From positions 1 to 5,846 of the forward strand of contig JAPYMU010000141.1 of assembly GCA_028286165.1 (NCBI GenBank): 5,846 bases of DNA, given 5' to 3'. The notes below the pieces were generated by a model. The model made no database searches, was not told the origin of the DNA, and saw only the letters and a program-made list of their open reading frames with translations. The first letter of the stretch is position 1. Each line of letters opens with the position of its first letter. Positions 1 through 5,846 of this stretch are shown here, piece by piece. This stretch comes from Spongiicolonus versatilis. GTDB lineage: Bacteria; Pseudomonadota; Gammaproteobacteria; Arenicellales; Spongiicolonaceae. Position numbers and translations under genes: made by a program.

Positions 1-1735
1 TGCGCGCCGCGTCATGGGAAAGCACCACCGCATCCAGCCGCAAAACCCCGGCCAGCAGGTGGCGGGTTTTGCGCCACGCATCGCCGGTGCACAAAGCGGC
101 CGGCAAAACCGCCGCCAGCCGGCCGCCGTGCCGCAAACGCTTGGCGGCGGCGGCCAAAATCACCGCCCCCAGGCCGGCGCTGGTGGAGGCGCTGATGTTG
201 TGCCGGGAGATGTCGCGGCCGAGGGCTTTTTGCATGCGCTGGCGCGCCTGCGGCGGCATGTCGCCGAACATCTGGTTGCTGCCCATGGAGCGGGAAAAGG
301 GCGGGTTGATGATGGCCAGGTCCAGCGCCGGCAAATGGGCGGTGGCGCGCTCCTCGCCTTCGCCGGTGACCCGGCGCGCCTCGGCCGGGTTGGTCACCAG
401 GTCATGTTGAATTTCAACCTTGTCGCTGAACAAAAAGTTTGCGCTGCCCAGGGTGACATCGCCGTTGTCGTCCTCGCCGCAGGGCAGGGCGTATAAATTC
501 ATGCGGTCAAACGCAACCGTGGGCGAGAGCAGCCCCAGGTGCGCCGCCGCCAGATGCACCGCGATTAATTCCACATCGTAGCCGTGCATGACTTTCTCCA
601 TCAAAACACGGTGCAGTTGGTGCGGCTTGATGCTTTTGTTTTTTCCGCCGCAAACATTGCGGTGCAGGCGCTCAATTTCACGCGCCGCGGCCAGCAGCAA
701 CGTGCCGGTGCCGCAGGCCAGGTCGGCAATGCGCAGTTTGCCCACCGCCGCCGGGCTGCCCCAGTCCACATCCGCCAGCGTCCCGCCGAATTTGCGGTCA
801 AAAGCCAGGGCCGCAAGCAGCGAGGCGGCCGGCAGCGAGGTGTAATAGGCGGCGCGCGGCTTGGCGAAGTCCACAATCTTGTGAAACACCCGCCCGGCAA
901 GGTCATGGCCGCGAATGTCGTTGATTTTTTCCGCGGCGCGGACCAGCCGGGCGAAAATATTTTGGCCCGGCCGCCCGTCCGGGAACATGCCCAGCACATT
1001 GGCCGCCGTGCGAAAAATCGGCACGTAATTGATTTCATCGCAAATTCGGTGCCATTCCCCGGCGACTTTGCGGTGGTTTTTGGACATGCCGCCGAGGGGC
1101 GCGACACTGCTTTCGCTTCCCGCAAGATGGCTTTGGAAAATCAGCGCGTTAACCACCATCAGCGCGGCGATTTTGCGCCCGGATTCCACGTCGCGGACGT
1201 TGACAATGCCGGCGATGCGCTCACCGTCGGCTTTGCGCGAGCCAAGTTCCAGCGCCGCCTCGCCCACCGCGTCGGTCATGATTTGCACCGCCTCTTGCAA
1301 ACGCTTGGGCGTGTCCAGACTGTCGCGCAGCGCGTAAAGCGCATCGGCCAGCGCCGGCGGTTTTCCTTTCTGCCAATCGCGGACTTCGCCGGTTTGCAGG
1401 CGAATGCGGTAGCGCAAATCGGCGGCGCGCAGTTTTTTGTCGGGAACCGCCGCCGCGCGCAACGCGGCCGGGTACACCACCTCCATCACGGCGGCGATAA
1501 AAGAATCCCCCTCCATGCGCTTTTGCGTCTGCTCATACAGAATCCTTTCCACCCCGGCGGCCTCGTATTTTGCCTCAATAAAAACCCGCGGGCCGTCCAG
1601 ATTAACAATGATGTCCGGAGCGCCGCGCGGGGTGCGGCGCTCTTCAATGGCGTTCAAATATTCTTCGCGCAAAAATGTCGCAAGGTGGATGTTGTAAACC
1701 TCCTCGCGCAAAACTCCGCCTTTGGCCCGGGCCAT
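1..1735 (-). CDS. N6-adenine DNA methyltransferase with N-terminal PD-(D/E)xK nuclease-like region (partial, C-terminus missing)
   Basis: The minus-strand frame stays open from ATG 1735 to the window edge, giving 578 codons without a stop. Seen: an N-terminal PD-(D/E)xK-like motif (P40-D41, then E54-A-K56), a motif X-like stretch AAYYTSLP at 295-302, SAM-binding motif I LACGTGTLL at 339-347, an acidic GYD at 385-387, and catalytic motif IV INPPF at 476-480. A segment typical after motif IV follows (GLGAVILAAAAKRL near 521-534, GGRLAAVLP at 537-545). This motif order is that of gamma-class adenine methyltransferases such as HsdM and the type IIG enzymes. The protein should transfer a methyl group from SAM to adenine N6 in DNA; that it also cuts DNA is inference from the nuclease motif. 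The target-recognition domain would lie beyond the edge. Codons such as AAA, TTT, ATT and GAA are more common here than in the transport genes, which is compatible with horizontal gain. The ribosome-binding site is weak (GAG six bases before ATG). Methylase identity is secure; restriction function is not. Confidence 0.9.
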   Translation of the reverse strand, partial: MARAKGGVLREEVYNIHLATFLREEYLNAIEERRTPRGAPDIIVNLDGPRVFIEAKYEAAGVERILYEQTQKRMEGDSFIAAVMEVVYPAALRAAAVPDKKLRAADLRYRIRLQTGEVRDWQKGKPPALADALYALRDSLDTPKRLQEAVQIMTDAVGEAALELGSRKADGERIAGIVNVRDVESGRKIAALMVVNALIFQSHLAGSESSVAPLGGMSKNHRKVAGEWHRICDEINYVPIFRTAANVLGMFPDGRPGQNIFARLVRAAEKINDIRGHDLAGRVFHKIVDFAKPRAAYYTSLPAASLLAALAFDRKFGGTLADVDWGSPAAVGKLRIADLACGTGTLLLAAAREIERLHRNVCGGKNKSIKPHQLHRVLMEKVMHGYDVELIAVHLAAAHLGLLSPTVAFDRMNLYALPCGEDDNGDVTLGSANFLFSDKVEIQHDLVTNPAEARRVTGEGEERATAHLPALDLAIINPPFSRSMGSNQMFGDMPPQARQRMQKALGRDISRHNISASTSAGLGAVILAAAAKRLRHGGRLAAVLPAALCTGDAWRKTRHLLAGVLRLDAVVLSHDAAR

Positions 1736-1764
1736 GGTTTTCTCGGTGGTGATGGTGAATGTTG

Positions 1765-1770
1765 ATTATA
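1765..1770 (-). promoter_or_regulatory. Candidate -10 box of the methyltransferase gene
   Basis: On the minus strand this hexamer is a perfect TATAAT, 29 bases before the methyltransferase ATG, which allows a leader of about 20-25 bases. It is one of the few AT-rich spots in this region. No good TTGACA-like -35 box lies 16-18 bases upstream, and there is no TGn extension, so promoter strength is uncertain. It suggests the methyltransferase is transcribed separately from the cyclase upstream of it. Confidence 0.45.
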
Positions 1771-1772
1771 CA

Positions 1773-1795
1773 ACCGCCGCCGGCGGCGCGGCGGT
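1773..1795 (-). terminator. GC hairpin after the cyclase gene, possible weak terminator
   Basis: An 8-base perfect inverted repeat (ACCGCCGC at 1773-1780 and GCGGCGGT at 1788-1795) encloses a 7-base loop. It begins within the cyclase stop codon. An alternative 14-base palindrome at 1775-1788 overlaps it. In the direction of cyclase transcription the stem is followed by TTGTATAAT, which is only moderately T-rich, so it is not a textbook intrinsic terminator. It may stabilise the 3' end of the cyclase message or slow read-through into the methyltransferase gene. Confidence 0.35.
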
Positions 1796-2973
1796 CACTT
1801 TGCCAGGCACAAAGCCTCGTATTGGCGCGCCACGCCTTTCAGCGCATGAAAACCGCGCGACTCCACCTTGCGCCGCAGGCGGTCGGCGAAGGTGCGCGAG
1901 AACAGAATGGACTCGCCGACAATTTTGGTCAGGCCTTCCAGCCGCGCGGTCAGGTTCACCGCCGGGCCCATCACCGTGTAGTCCAGCCGGGCGGGCGCGC
2001 CCACATTGCCGTAGACCACTTCGCCGGTGTGCAGGCCGACGCCGAAATTAATTTCCGCCTGCCCGCGCTTGCGCCGTTCCCGGTTCACCCGCGCCAGGGC
2101 GGCGGTGGCGTCCAGCGCCGAGTCGAGGGCGGCGGCGCAGGCTTCACCGCTGTCGCGGCCGGCGCCCACCGGAAACACAATGAGCATGGCGTCGCCGATG
2201 AAGCGCAGCACCTCGCCGCCACGGGCGGTGACGGCCTCGGTGACGAATTCAAAATATTCATTCAGCGTGGCCAGCAACTCCCCGGTCTCCAGCGTCTCGC
2301 TGAGGCGGGTGAAGTCGCGCAGGTCGCTGAACCACAATGCCGCATGAATCAATTCACTGTCGCCGCGCCGCACCGCGCCGTTCAGTATTTTTTTGCCGGT
2401 GCGCGGGCCGACGTAAGTGTCCAGCAGCGCCCGCGCCATGCGCCGGGTGGACATCACTTCCAGCACCGGGCTCAAAAAACGCGCCAGCACGGTAAACTGC
2501 GCCACATCATGCCCGCTGAAGCCGGCTTTGCTGTCGGTGGCCAGCATCAGCGTGTGAAACTTGCCGTCGCTGAAGCGCAAGGGCAGGGCAAGGTAGTCGG
2601 TGGCGCCCTGCGCGGCCAGTTCGTGCAGCACCAAGTGGTCGGCCTCACCCAGTTGCGCCAGATTGCGCCGCAGCATTTTGCCGCTTTCGTTCACCAGTTG
2701 CGCCGGGCTGCCGATGTACTGGTTGGTTTTTTCCAGCCCGTGCTCAATAAACTGCTCGGCCGCATCGCTGCCCCGCATCCAGGTCAGGCCCCAGGCGGTA
2801 AACTGCGGGTGCAACGTGCGAAACCCGCAGCGCAGCCGCCACAGCGGCGCCCCGGCTTGCACCAGCCGCTCGCACAACTCCACCAGAAAATCCCGCGGCC
2901 TGACGCCGACCCGCCCTTCGTCCATCCACTCCACCACGTCCATCGCCCGCCACGCTTTGGGTTCTGCATTCAC
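1795..2973 (-). CDS. Class III adenylate/guanylate cyclase, soluble, with N-terminal sensor-like region
   Basis: A 392-residue protein that should convert a nucleoside triphosphate, most likely ATP, to a cyclic 3',5'-monophosphate. Residues 1 to about 180 form a GAF-like regulatory region known from a family of soluble proteobacterial cyclases; no transmembrane segment is visible. The catalytic domain spans about 208-392. Metal-binding aspartates are D217 (in FSDLRDF) and D261 (in FIGDAM), and the transition-state pair is N340 and R344 (in VNLTAR). The adenine-contacting position seven residues before N340 is T333, as in some bacterial adenylate cyclases. The usual base-selecting lysine before FIGD is arginine (R257). 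One catalytic domain is present, so it should act as a homodimer. The chosen start is GTG 2973; ATG 2943 (residue 11) is an alternative, and neither has a clear Shine-Dalgarno sequence. The gene diverges from the transport operon. The signal sensed cannot be inferred. Confidence 0.92.
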   Translation of the reverse strand: MNAEPKAWRAMDVVEWMDEGRVGVRPRDFLVELCERLVQAGAPLWRLRCGFRTLHPQFTAWGLTWMRGSDAAEQFIEHGLEKTNQYIGSPAQLVNESGKMLRRNLAQLGEADHLVLHELAAQGATDYLALPLRFSDGKFHTLMLATDSKAGFSGHDVAQFTVLARFLSPVLEVMSTRRMARALLDTYVGPRTGKKILNGAVRRGDSELIHAALWFSDLRDFTRLSETLETGELLATLNEYFEFVTEAVTARGGEVLRFIGDAMLIVFPVGAGRDSGEACAAALDSALDATAALARVNRERRKRGQAEINFGVGLHTGEVVYGNVGAPARLDYTVMGPAVNLTARLEGLTKIVGESILFSRTFADRLRRKVESRGFHALKGVARQYEALCLAK

Positions 2974-3077
2974 CGCGCCCAGTGTAGCACCGTCAAGGGT
3001 GAAGCCCGGCGGCTGGCGGTGCGGCGGCGGAAGTGGTAACCTCAGCCCGCAAATAACACAACCCGGAGGAGAGTCTC
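2974..3077. promoter_or_regulatory. Divergent intergenic region between cyclase and transport operon
   Basis: These 104 bases must hold the start signals of both flanking transcription units. Toward the cyclase, a TACACT hexamer (2981-2986, minus strand) resembles a -10 box and would start transcription almost at GTG 2973. A TTGACG hexamer (2991-2996, minus strand) lies too close to pair with it. Toward the transport genes, the only AT-rich stretch is AAATAACACAA near 3051-3061, with no convincing -35 partner. I see no strong operator palindrome and no CRP-like site. Confidence 0.4.
3065..3072 (+). promoter_or_regulatory. Strong ribosome-binding site of the substrate-binding protein gene
   Basis: GGAGGAGA contains the full GGAGG core eight bases before ATG 3078. 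It is the only strong Shine-Dalgarno sequence in the window and fixes the start of this gene. It also suggests that the binding protein is made in larger amounts than the ATPase and ligase downstream, whose starts have poor sites. Confidence 0.85.
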
Positions 3078-4388
3078 ATGATTCCGACCAGCAAAACCAT
3101 CACCGCCGCCGCCGTTCTTGCACTCGGCATGTTCACCGCGCCAGTGTTCGGCGCCGAGCAGCCAATTCCATCACTGGTGTACAAAACCGGCGCCTACGCC
3201 CCCGGCGGCCTGCGCATCGCCGCCGGCATGAAGGACTATCTTGAAATGCTGAACGCCCGCGACGGCGGTGTCGGCGGCGTCAAGTTCACCGTGGAGGAGT
3301 GCGAGACCGGCTACAACACCGACCGCGGCGTTGAATGCTATGAGCGCACCAAGGAAACCGGCGGCGGCGCCACCGTGTACAACCCGTACTCCACCGGCAT
3401 CACCTACGCCATCATCGAGAAGGCCACCCATGACCGCATCCCGGTTTTGTCCATGGGCTACGGCCGCACCTCCGCCGCTGACGGCCGGGTGTTTCCCTAC
3501 ATTTTTAATTTCCCCGCCTCCTACTGGAGCCAGGCCACCGCCATCATCCGCTACATCGGCAGTGTGGAGCGCGGCATGGACAACCTGCGCGGCCTGCGCG
3601 TCGCCTACATCTACCTCGACCACCCCTACGGCAAGGAGCCGATCCCGACGCTGGATATTTTGTCCGAGCGCTTCGGCTTCAGCGTTGACCGCTACCCGGT
3701 GGCGCCCCAGTCCATGACCGAGCAGAAATCCATCTGGCTGCAAATCCGCCGCACCCGCCCGGACTATGTCGTCATGTGGGGCTGGGGCGCGATGAACGCC
3801 ACCGCCATCAAGGAAGCCTCGGCGGTGCGCTTTCCCATGGACAAGTTCATCGGCAACTGGTGGTCCGGCTCCGAGACCGACGTGCGCGCCGCCGGCCGCG
3901 GGGCGGTGGGCTACAAGTCGGCCAATTTCCACGCCCCGGGCCAGGACTTCCCGGTCATCGGCGACATCAAAAAATACCTGTACGACCAGGGCCGCGGCAA
4001 CGGCGAGCCGTCCTACATCGGCGAGGTGCTCTACAACCGCGCGGTGGTGAACGGCATTTACATCTCCGAGGCGATCCGCGTCGCCCAGCAGAAATACGGC
4101 CAGCGCCAGCTCAGCGGCGAGGAAGTCCGCTGGGGCATGGAAAACCTCAACATCACCAGCGCCGACATCCGCCGCCTCGGCGCCGAGGGCCTGCTGTCGC
4201 CGCTCAAGGTCACCTGCGCCAACCACGAAGGCGACAACCCCGGCGTGGTCATCCAGCAGTGGACCGGCGCCTCGTGGCAGGTCATCCGCAAGTGGGTGCC
4301 GGCCATGACCGACCTGGTGCGCCCGCTGATTGAAAAAGAAGCGGCGCAATACGCCGGCGAAAACAACATCACGCCGCGCAACTGCTGA
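3078..4388 (+). CDS. ABC transporter periplasmic substrate-binding protein, branched-chain amino acid (LivK) family
   Basis: A 436-residue binding protein that should capture a small ligand in the periplasm and deliver it to a LivH/LivM permease pair. Seen: a signal peptide with a basic residue (K6), a hydrophobic core at 8-24, and probable cleavage after G25 or A26. There is no lipobox cysteine, so the mature protein is soluble. The fold is the type I periplasmic binding protein (Peripla_BP_6). Blocks typical of the subfamily that travels with LivF and PaaK-like ligases are present: ECETGYNTDRGVECYE (74-89), YNPYSTGITYA (101-111), MGYGRTSAADGRVFPY (126-141), DYVVMWGWGAMN (229-240), DKFIGNWWSGSE (255-266) and ITPRNC at the C-terminus. 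Length is normal for the subfamily. Cysteines 75, 87, 380 and 436 could form disulfides. It is the first gene of the operon, with a strong ribosome-binding site. The ligand is unknown; an aromatic or other organic acid is a guess from the neighbouring ligase. Confidence 0.94.
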   Translation: MIPTSKTITAAAVLALGMFTAPVFGAEQPIPSLVYKTGAYAPGGLRIAAGMKDYLEMLNARDGGVGGVKFTVEECETGYNTDRGVECYERTKETGGGATVYNPYSTGITYAIIEKATHDRIPVLSMGYGRTSAADGRVFPYIFNFPASYWSQATAIIRYIGSVERGMDNLRGLRVAYIYLDHPYGKEPIPTLDILSERFGFSVDRYPVAPQSMTEQKSIWLQIRRTRPDYVVMWGWGAMNATAIKEASAVRFPMDKFIGNWWSGSETDVRAAGRGAVGYKSANFHAPGQDFPVIGDIKKYLYDQGRGNGEPSYIGEVLYNRAVVNGIYISEAIRVAQQKYGQRQLSGEEVRWGMENLNITSADIRRLGAEGLLSPLKVTCANHEGDNPGVVIQQWTGASWQVIRKWVPAMTDLVRPLIEKEAAQYAGENNITPRNC

Positions 4389-4394
4389 ACAGTG

Positions 4395-4416
4395 CCCGGC
4401 GCGCAAACCCGGCGCG
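4395..4416 (+). repeat. Short direct repeat in the binding protein-livF spacer
   Basis: The nonamer CCCGGCGCG occurs twice, at 4395-4403 and 4408-4416, separated by CAAA. In such GC-rich sequence this may be chance. It overlaps the left end of the adjacent hairpin and may simply reflect local duplication. Confidence 0.35.
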
Positions 4417-4447
4417 GCGGCGGTAACGGCGATGGCACCGCCGCCGC
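4414..4447 (+). other. Strong intercistronic stem-loop between binding protein and ATPase genes
   Basis: A perfect 11-base inverted repeat (GCGGCGGCGGT at 4414-4424, ACCGCCGCCGC at 4437-4447) surrounds a 12-base loop. It lies in the 60-base spacer and ends one base before the ATPase ATG at 4449. No T-tract follows, so it is not a standard terminator. In known binding-protein operons such as malE-malF, structures placed here block 3' exonucleases and raise the level of the binding-protein message. Here it could also mask initiation at ATG 4449. Both roles are inference; the inverted repeat itself is directly visible. Confidence 0.6.
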
Positions 4448-4448
4448 C

Positions 4449-5243
4449 ATGCTCAGTGTCAACAACATTGAGGTCATCTACGACCACGTCATTCTGGTGC
4501 TGAAGGGCGTGTCGCTGGAGGTGCCGGAGCGCGGCATTGTGGCGCTGTTGGGCGGCAATGGCGCCGGCAAAACCACCACGCTGAAGGCGGTGTCCAACAT
4601 CCTGCGCACCGAGCGCGGCGAGGTGACCAAGGGCAGCATTGAGTTTCGCGGCCGCCGCATCGACCGCCTCGGCCCCACCGAGGTGGTGCGGCTCGGCGTG
4701 GTGCAGGTGATGGAGGGCCGCCACTGTTTTGAGCACCTGACGGTGGAGGAAAACCTGCTCACCGGCGCCTACAGCCGCAAATGCGGCCGCCGCCAAATCG
4801 GCGCCGATGTGGACAAAGTCTACCACTACTTCCCGGCGCTGAAAAAACGCCGCGCCAGCCAGGCCGGCTACGCCTCCGGCGGCGAGCAGCAGATGCTGGC
4901 CCTGGGGCGCGCGCTGATGGCGCAGCCGGCGGTGATTCTGCTGGATGAGCCGTCCATGGGCCTGGCGCCGCAACTGGTGGAGGAGATTTTCGCCATCGTC
5001 CGGCGGCTGAACGAGGAGCAGGGCGTCACCTTCCTCCTGGCCGAGCAGAACACCGCCGTCGCCCTGCGCTACGCCAGCCACGGCTACATTCTGGAAAACG
5101 GCCGCGTGGTGCTGGACGGCGCCGCCGCCGAGTTGGCCGGCAACGAGGATGTGAAGGAGTTCTACCTCGGCATGAGCGGCGGCGGGCGCAAGAGTTTCCG
5201 CGAATTTAAGCACTACCGCCGCCGCAAACGCTGGCTGGCCTGA
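4449..5243 (+). CDS. livF: ABC transporter ATP-binding protein, LivF type
   Basis: A 264-residue cytoplasmic ATPase that should power the importer fed by the preceding binding protein, normally paired with LivG. Seen: Walker A GGNGAGKT (35-42), Q-loop Q86, signature ASGGEQQ (142-148), Walker B VILLDEP with D166 and catalytic E167, D-loop MGLAPQL (170-176), and AEQN (198-201) at the H-switch, where LivF proteins have Q instead of H. The C-terminal tail GGGRKSF...KHYRRRKRWLA is characteristic of the subfamily next to PaaK-like ligases. All catalytic motifs are intact. The start is uncertain: ATG 4449 matches where relatives begin (MLxVNNIEV), but it abuts a stable hairpin and lacks a Shine-Dalgarno sequence. 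An in-frame GTG at 4392, three bases after the upstream stop, would add 19 Gly/Ala-rich residues and permit translational coupling. Confidence 0.94.
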   Translation: MLSVNNIEVIYDHVILVLKGVSLEVPERGIVALLGGNGAGKTTTLKAVSNILRTERGEVTKGSIEFRGRRIDRLGPTEVVRLGVVQVMEGRHCFEHLTVEENLLTGAYSRKCGRRQIGADVDKVYHYFPALKKRRASQAGYASGGEQQMLALGRALMAQPAVILLDEPSMGLAPQLVEEIFAIVRRLNEEQGVTFLLAEQNTAVALRYASHGYILENGRVVLDGAAAELAGNEDVKEFYLGMSGGGRKSFREFKHYRRRKRWLA

Positions 5244-5246
5244 GTT

Positions 5247-5846
5247 GTGAACAACGAATTCTACGACGCCCTGGAAACCCGCGACCCCGGCGAGCGCGAG
5301 CGCGATTTGTTCGCCCGCCTGCCGGGCCAGTTGCAACTGGCCAAGGACAAATGCCCGGCCTGTGCCGAAATCCTCGGCGATGTGGACCCGGCAACCATCA
5401 CCGACCGCGCCGCCCTGGCCGCCCTGCCGGTCACCCGCAAATCCCAACTCCCCGCCCGGCAAAACCGGCAGCCGCCTTTTGGCGGCATGAATGCCTGCCC
5501 GCCGGCGGAAGCCCTGCGCATCCACGCCTCGCCGGGCCCGATCTACGAGTTGGAAACCGCCCGCCCCGACTATTGGCGCATGGCGCGCGCCTTGTTTGCC
5601 GCCGGCGTCCGGCGCGGCGAGTTGGTGCACAACTCCTTCGCCTACCATTTCTCGCCGGCCGGTTTCATGCTGGAATCCGCCGCCCGCGCCCTCGGCTGCC
5701 CGGTGTTCCCGGCCGGCCCCGGCCAGACCGAGTTGCAAGCGCGCGCCATCGCCCAACTTAAACCGGCGGTTTACGTCGGCACGCCGTCATTTCTCAAAAT
5801 CATTTTTGACAAGTCCGCCGAATTGCGCCTGCCGGCCCCCGCCATC
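5247..5846 (+). CDS. Phenylacetate-CoA ligase (PaaK)-like AMP-binding protein (partial, C-terminus missing)
   Basis: The frame is open from GTG 5247 to the window edge, giving 200 residues of a protein family that is usually about 400-450 long. The family adenylates a carboxylic acid with ATP and passes it to CoA; this member probably activates the acid brought in by the transporter. Seen: the N-terminal helical region, LPVTRKSQL (60-68) as in PaaK relatives, PPFGG (76-80), ASPGPIYE (94-101) where PaaK has its SSGTTGK phosphate loop, DYWRMARALFAAGVRRGELVHNSFAYHFSPAG (108-139, shown only as position guide by its ends DYWRM and SPAG), ALGCPVFPAGPGQTE (148-162) and VYVGTPSFLKII (175-186). The start lies three bases after the livF stop with no clear ribosome-binding site, so translation is probably coupled. 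The altered phosphate loop leaves adenylation unproven. The acid substrate cannot be predicted from this part. Confidence 0.85.
   Translation, partial: MNNEFYDALETRDPGERERDLFARLPGQLQLAKDKCPACAEILGDVDPATITDRAALAALPVTRKSQLPARQNRQPPFGGMNACPPAEALRIHASPGPIYELETARPDYWRMARALFAAGVRRGELVHNSFAYHFSPAGFMLESAARALGCPVFPAGPGQTELQARAIAQLKPAVYVGTPSFLKIIFDKSAELRLPAPAI

Noticed and set aside
584..1765. A 393-codon plus-strand frame opposite the methyltransferase gene
   Set aside because: The minus-strand frame carries motif I, NPPF and the nuclease motif, so the plus-strand frame is a shadow.
1759..3039. A 426-codon plus-strand frame opposite the cyclase gene
   Set aside because: The cyclase on the minus strand has a complete set of catalytic residues; this frame has biased Q, H, R, A and G composition and no motif.
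2974..3077. A CRP/cAMP operator linking the cyclase to control of the transport genes
   Set aside because: I looked for TGTGA-N6-TCACA and found no acceptable match, so proximity of the cyclase is not evidence of regulation.
5352..5363. CPAC (CxxC) in the ligase N-terminal region as a metal site
   Set aside because: Only one cysteine pair is present, and relatives that I recall lack it at this spot; probably incidental.
5471..5486. GCCGCC-TTTT-GGCGGC inverted repeat
   Set aside because: It lies inside the ligase gene and encodes the family-typical PPFGG, so the symmetry is explained by coding constraint and GC-rich codons.
3171..5756. An 861-codon open frame on the minus strand opposite the transport operon
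   Set aside because: It lies antisense to three genes with clear family motifs. Its translation is a low-complexity run of A, G, H, Q and V, as expected from the complement of GC-rich codons. It has no recognisable domain.

Overview
The window comes from a GC-rich bacterium, probably a proteobacterium. The basis is the GC-loaded third codon positions, frequent GTG starts, and a LivK/LivF/CoA-ligase gene trio that I know mainly from alpha-, beta- and gammaproteobacteria. The lineage is inference and no genus can be named. Coding density is very high: five genes fill nearly everything, and no gap exceeds about 105 bases. I see no RNA gene, insertion sequence, CRISPR array or attachment site.

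Left half, minus strand (1-2973). A truncated N6-adenine DNA methyltransferase (1-1735, C-terminus beyond the left edge) has an apparent PD-(D/E)xK nuclease motif near its N-terminus, so it looks like a single-chain restriction-modification enzyme. Upstream of it on the same strand is a soluble class III nucleotide cyclase (1795-2973). The 59-base gap between them holds a GC hairpin and a perfect TATAAT box, so the methyltransferase probably has its own promoter.

Right half, plus strand (3078-5846). Diverging from the cyclase across a 104-base intergenic region is an apparent operon. It encodes a periplasmic substrate-binding protein of the branched-chain amino acid (LivK) family, a LivF-type ATPase, and the first 200 residues of a PaaK-like AMP-binding (CoA ligase) protein. 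Gene spacing is tight (60 and 3 bases), and an 11-bp GC hairpin sits between the first two genes. The likely joint role is ATP-driven uptake of a small organic acid followed by its activation to a CoA thioester. The substrate cannot be read from the sequence. The two LivH/LivM permeases and the LivG ATPase needed for a full transporter are not in the window.

I did not find a convincing wholly new system. The points most worth checking are the nuclease-methyltransferase fusion, the cyclase with arginine at the base-selecting lysine position, the ligase with a non-canonical phosphate loop, and the hairpin that separates the binding-protein gene from the ATPase gene.
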